Below are positions 62,264-64,000 of a DNA stretch of 64,000 bases, piece after piece. The translations under genes and the position numbers were made by a program. The notes beneath the pieces are model-generated. The model had not been told where the DNA came from and searched no databases. It saw nothing but the letters and a program-made list of their open reading frames with translations. The DNA comes from Candidatus Flexicrinis proximus. GTDB lineage: Bacteria; Chloroflexota; Anaerolineae; Aggregatilineales; Phototrophicaceae. The stretch lies in the NCBI GenBank assembly GCA_016712885.1, contig JADJQF010000034.1:1-64000 (forward strand), read 5' to 3'. Numbering within the stretch: the stretch's first letter is position 1; each line of letters starts with the position of its first letter.

Positions 62264-64000
62264 ATGGAAAACAACAGCACCGATCACAGCCATCACGATC
62301 ACACGCATCATCACCATGAAAGCCACGACGCGTCGCCGGAGCCTGCCGTTCGTGCCGATCATTCCTCACATAACGAACATCCCGCACTAACTACATCCCA
62401 TGAACACCTGCCGCCGATCAGTCACTCCACGCACAGTCACGCCCCGGCACGTGACCACAGCGAACAACAGCCGCACCCCGGACACGAGGGGCATGCCGGG
62501 CATACCGATCACTCGGGCCACGAAGAGATGTTCAGGCAGCGCTTCTGGATTAGCCTGGCGCTTACGATACCGGTTCTCTTGTTCAGCCCGATGATTCGAT
62601 CCTGGCTGGGATTCAATATGCCTGAGTTTCCGGGCGCGGACTGGGTGAGCCCGCTGTTTGCAGCGATTGTCTTTGGGGTCGGCGGCATACCCTTTTTGAA
62701 CATGGCGGTGCCCGAAATTCGCAGCCGGAAGCCTGGGATGATGACGCTGATTTCGATGGCGATCACTGTCGCATTCGGGTACAGCCTCTTCGGCCTGCTG
62801 ACCCGCCAGCCAGACGGGATGTCTATGGAGATGTCCGCCAATGCTGGCATGGATTTCTTCTGGGAGATGGCGACCCTGATCGACATCATGCTTCTGGGAC
62901 ACTGGATGGAGATGCGAAGTGTCCGCCGGGCCTCTGGCGCGCTGAATGCGCTGGCAAAACTGCTTCCCGATACGGCTGAGCGCCTCAACAGTGCCGGCAT
63001 TCCCGAAGTCGTTGCGGTATCCAGCCTGAAAAGCGGTGAACTGGTGTTAGTTCGCCCAGGGGCAAGCATTCCAGCAGATGGCACAGTCGAGGACGGGCAC
63101 TCAACCGTTAGCGAGGCCGTCATCACCGGCGAGTCGCGCCCGGTAGAGAAATATCCCGGCGATCCAGTCATCGGCGGGACGCTCAATGGCGATGGCAGCC
63201 TGCGAATCAAGGTCACTGCAACCGGCGATGAATCTGCGTTGGCTGGGATTATGCGCCTCGTGGCAGAGGCGCAGTCCAGCAAATCCCAGACTCAGATCCT
63301 CGCTGATAAAGCCGCAGGCTGGCTGTTCTATGTCGCAATTGCCGCGGCAATCCTGACACTGGTGGGCTGGAGTCTGGCAGAGGGTTTTGGGGCGCAGGCC
63401 ATTGAACGTGTCGTAACCGTTCTGGTGATCGCCTGCCCGCATGCGCTCGGGTTGGCGATCCCCCTCGTGGTATCGATCAGTACCGCCTTGGGCGCGCGGG
63501 ACGGAATTCTCGTCCGCAGCCGTCCCGCCCTTGAAAGCGCGCGCGCCATCGATACCGTGGTATTCGATAAGACCGGCACGCTCACGGAAGGAAATTTCGG
63601 AGTTGTCGGCCTTGCGACCACTCAAGGCTGGGACAAGAACCGTGCGCTCGGGTGGGCGTTAGCCGCTGAAGGCGATTCGGAACATCCGATCGCGGTGGGC
63701 TTGAGAACGGCCGCGGAAAGCCGGGGCGCAGTGGCTCCCAAGGTCGACTCCTTCGAGGCGATTAAAGGACGCGGCATCAAGGCCGTGATCCAGGGGAAAG
63801 TGGTTCATGTGGGCGGCCCCCGCTTGCTCGAAGCGCTGGGCCTGGAGCCGGAAGGTGAGATTGCCGGCTTTGTGAGCAGCGCAGATTCGCAAGGTCAGAC
63901 TGTCGTGACTCTGGTTGTCGACGGCGTCCTGGTGGCGGCCTTTGCCCTGGCCGACATGATCCGTCCCGAAAGCAAGCCGGCGGTTGACCGGTTGCGCGCG
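62264..64000 (+). CDS. copB: CopB-type heavy-metal P1B-ATPase, 3' partial
   Basis: The first 579 residues are here; the rest lies beyond the window. The N-terminus is very His-rich (TDHSHHDHTHHHHESHD and further HSG/HEG runs, about residues 6-85). Membrane helices follow, the actuator motif VITGESRPVE, the metal-site motif ACPHALGLAIP (C391-P-H393) and the phosphorylation site FDKTGTLTEG (D435). CPH instead of CPC marks the P1B-3 (CopB) group, which exports Cu(II), Cu(I) or Ag(I). SEHPIAVGL is the HP motif of the nucleotide domain. ATG 62264 has GGGGG about 8 nt upstream. A metal-responsive operator was not seen. Confidence 0.93.
   Translation, partial: MENNSTDHSHHDHTHHHHESHDASPEPAVRADHSSHNEHPALTTSHEHLPPISHSTHSHAPARDHSEQQPHPGHEGHAGHTDHSGHEEMFRQRFWISLALTIPVLLFSPMIRSWLGFNMPEFPGADWVSPLFAAIVFGVGGIPFLNMAVPEIRSRKPGMMTLISMAITVAFGYSLFGLLTRQPDGMSMEMSANAGMDFFWEMATLIDIMLLGHWMEMRSVRRASGALNALAKLLPDTAERLNSAGIPEVVAVSSLKSGELVLVRPGASIPADGTVEDGHSTVSEAVITGESRPVEKYPGDPVIGGTLNGDGSLRIKVTATGDESALAGIMRLVAEAQSSKSQTQILADKAAGWLFYVAIAAAILTLVGWSLAEGFGAQAIERVVTVLVIACPHALGLAIPLVVSISTALGARDGILVRSRPALESARAIDTVVFDKTGTLTEGNFGVVGLATTQGWDKNRALGWALAAEGDSEHPIAVGLRTAAESRGAVAPKVDSFEAIKGRGIKAVIQGKVVHVGGPRLLEALGLEPEGEIAGFVSSADSQGQTVVTLVVDGVLVAAFALADMIRPESKPAVDRLRA

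Overview
The window is a GC-rich bacterial chromosome segment (roughly 60% GC by eye) carrying about 50 protein genes on both strands, mostly single genes or short translationally coupled pairs. There is no phage, plasmid, transposase or CRISPR array. The mix (FHA and kinase-like membrane proteins, a two-VWA membrane protein, ABC-F, DUF2277, single-domain receivers, a Thermus-like isocitrate dehydrogenase, a 1.4-kb-residue Thr/Pro-linker surface protein) fits a Chloroflexota, Anaerolineae-like bacterium. That placement is an inference from gene content; no rRNA is present to prove it.

Layout. 1-3.6 kb: a pyridoxal-phosphate decarboxylase, a tandem pair of two-TM membrane proteins and a signal-peptide protein, several of them interrupted by single-base indels. 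3.7-12.2 kb: small conserved proteins, a cobalamin-riboswitch-controlled substrate-binding protein, a Ca2+/H+ antiporter, an unknown 182-residue protein behind three overlapping LexA-like boxes, and a large VWA protein. 12.4-18.2 kb: a histidine phosphatase, a serB-HAD-serA operon, a TPR protein and a response regulator. 18.5-27.6 kb: an FtsX-type permease, holB, a VanZ-like protein, efp, an aminotransferase, a DUF4177-like protein, gamma-glutamyltransferase and a family 4 uracil-DNA glycosylase. 27.6-39.1 kb: an FHA protein, a sulfite-oxidase-like enzyme with DinB, a nucleotidylyltransferase, a queuosine-precursor transporter, a TetR regulator, metG, an ABC-F ATPase and a DUF3179 protein. 39.3-50.8 kb: a Ca2+-type P-ATPase coupled to a CDF transporter, two nucleoside-type ABC permeases, a receiver protein, an intradiol dioxygenase, two methyltransferases, isocitrate dehydrogenase and a coupled unknown. 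51-64 kb: an ABC-2 exporter, FtsK, an Eis-like acetyltransferase, a giant atypical kinase-like protein, a DUF488 protein and a CopB-type P-ATPase cut by the window end.

The most notable non-gene signal is a dispersed family of structured intergenic repeats: five copies, four of them between convergent genes. The arms of the first hairpin vary between copies but stay complementary. Other points for a second look are the triple LexA-like operator in front of an unknown protein, a SerA whose catalytic arginine is replaced by phenylalanine, and a kinase-like protein with a degenerate catalytic loop. Nine single-base indels, eight of them in the first 3.2 kb, look more like sequence error than gene decay.
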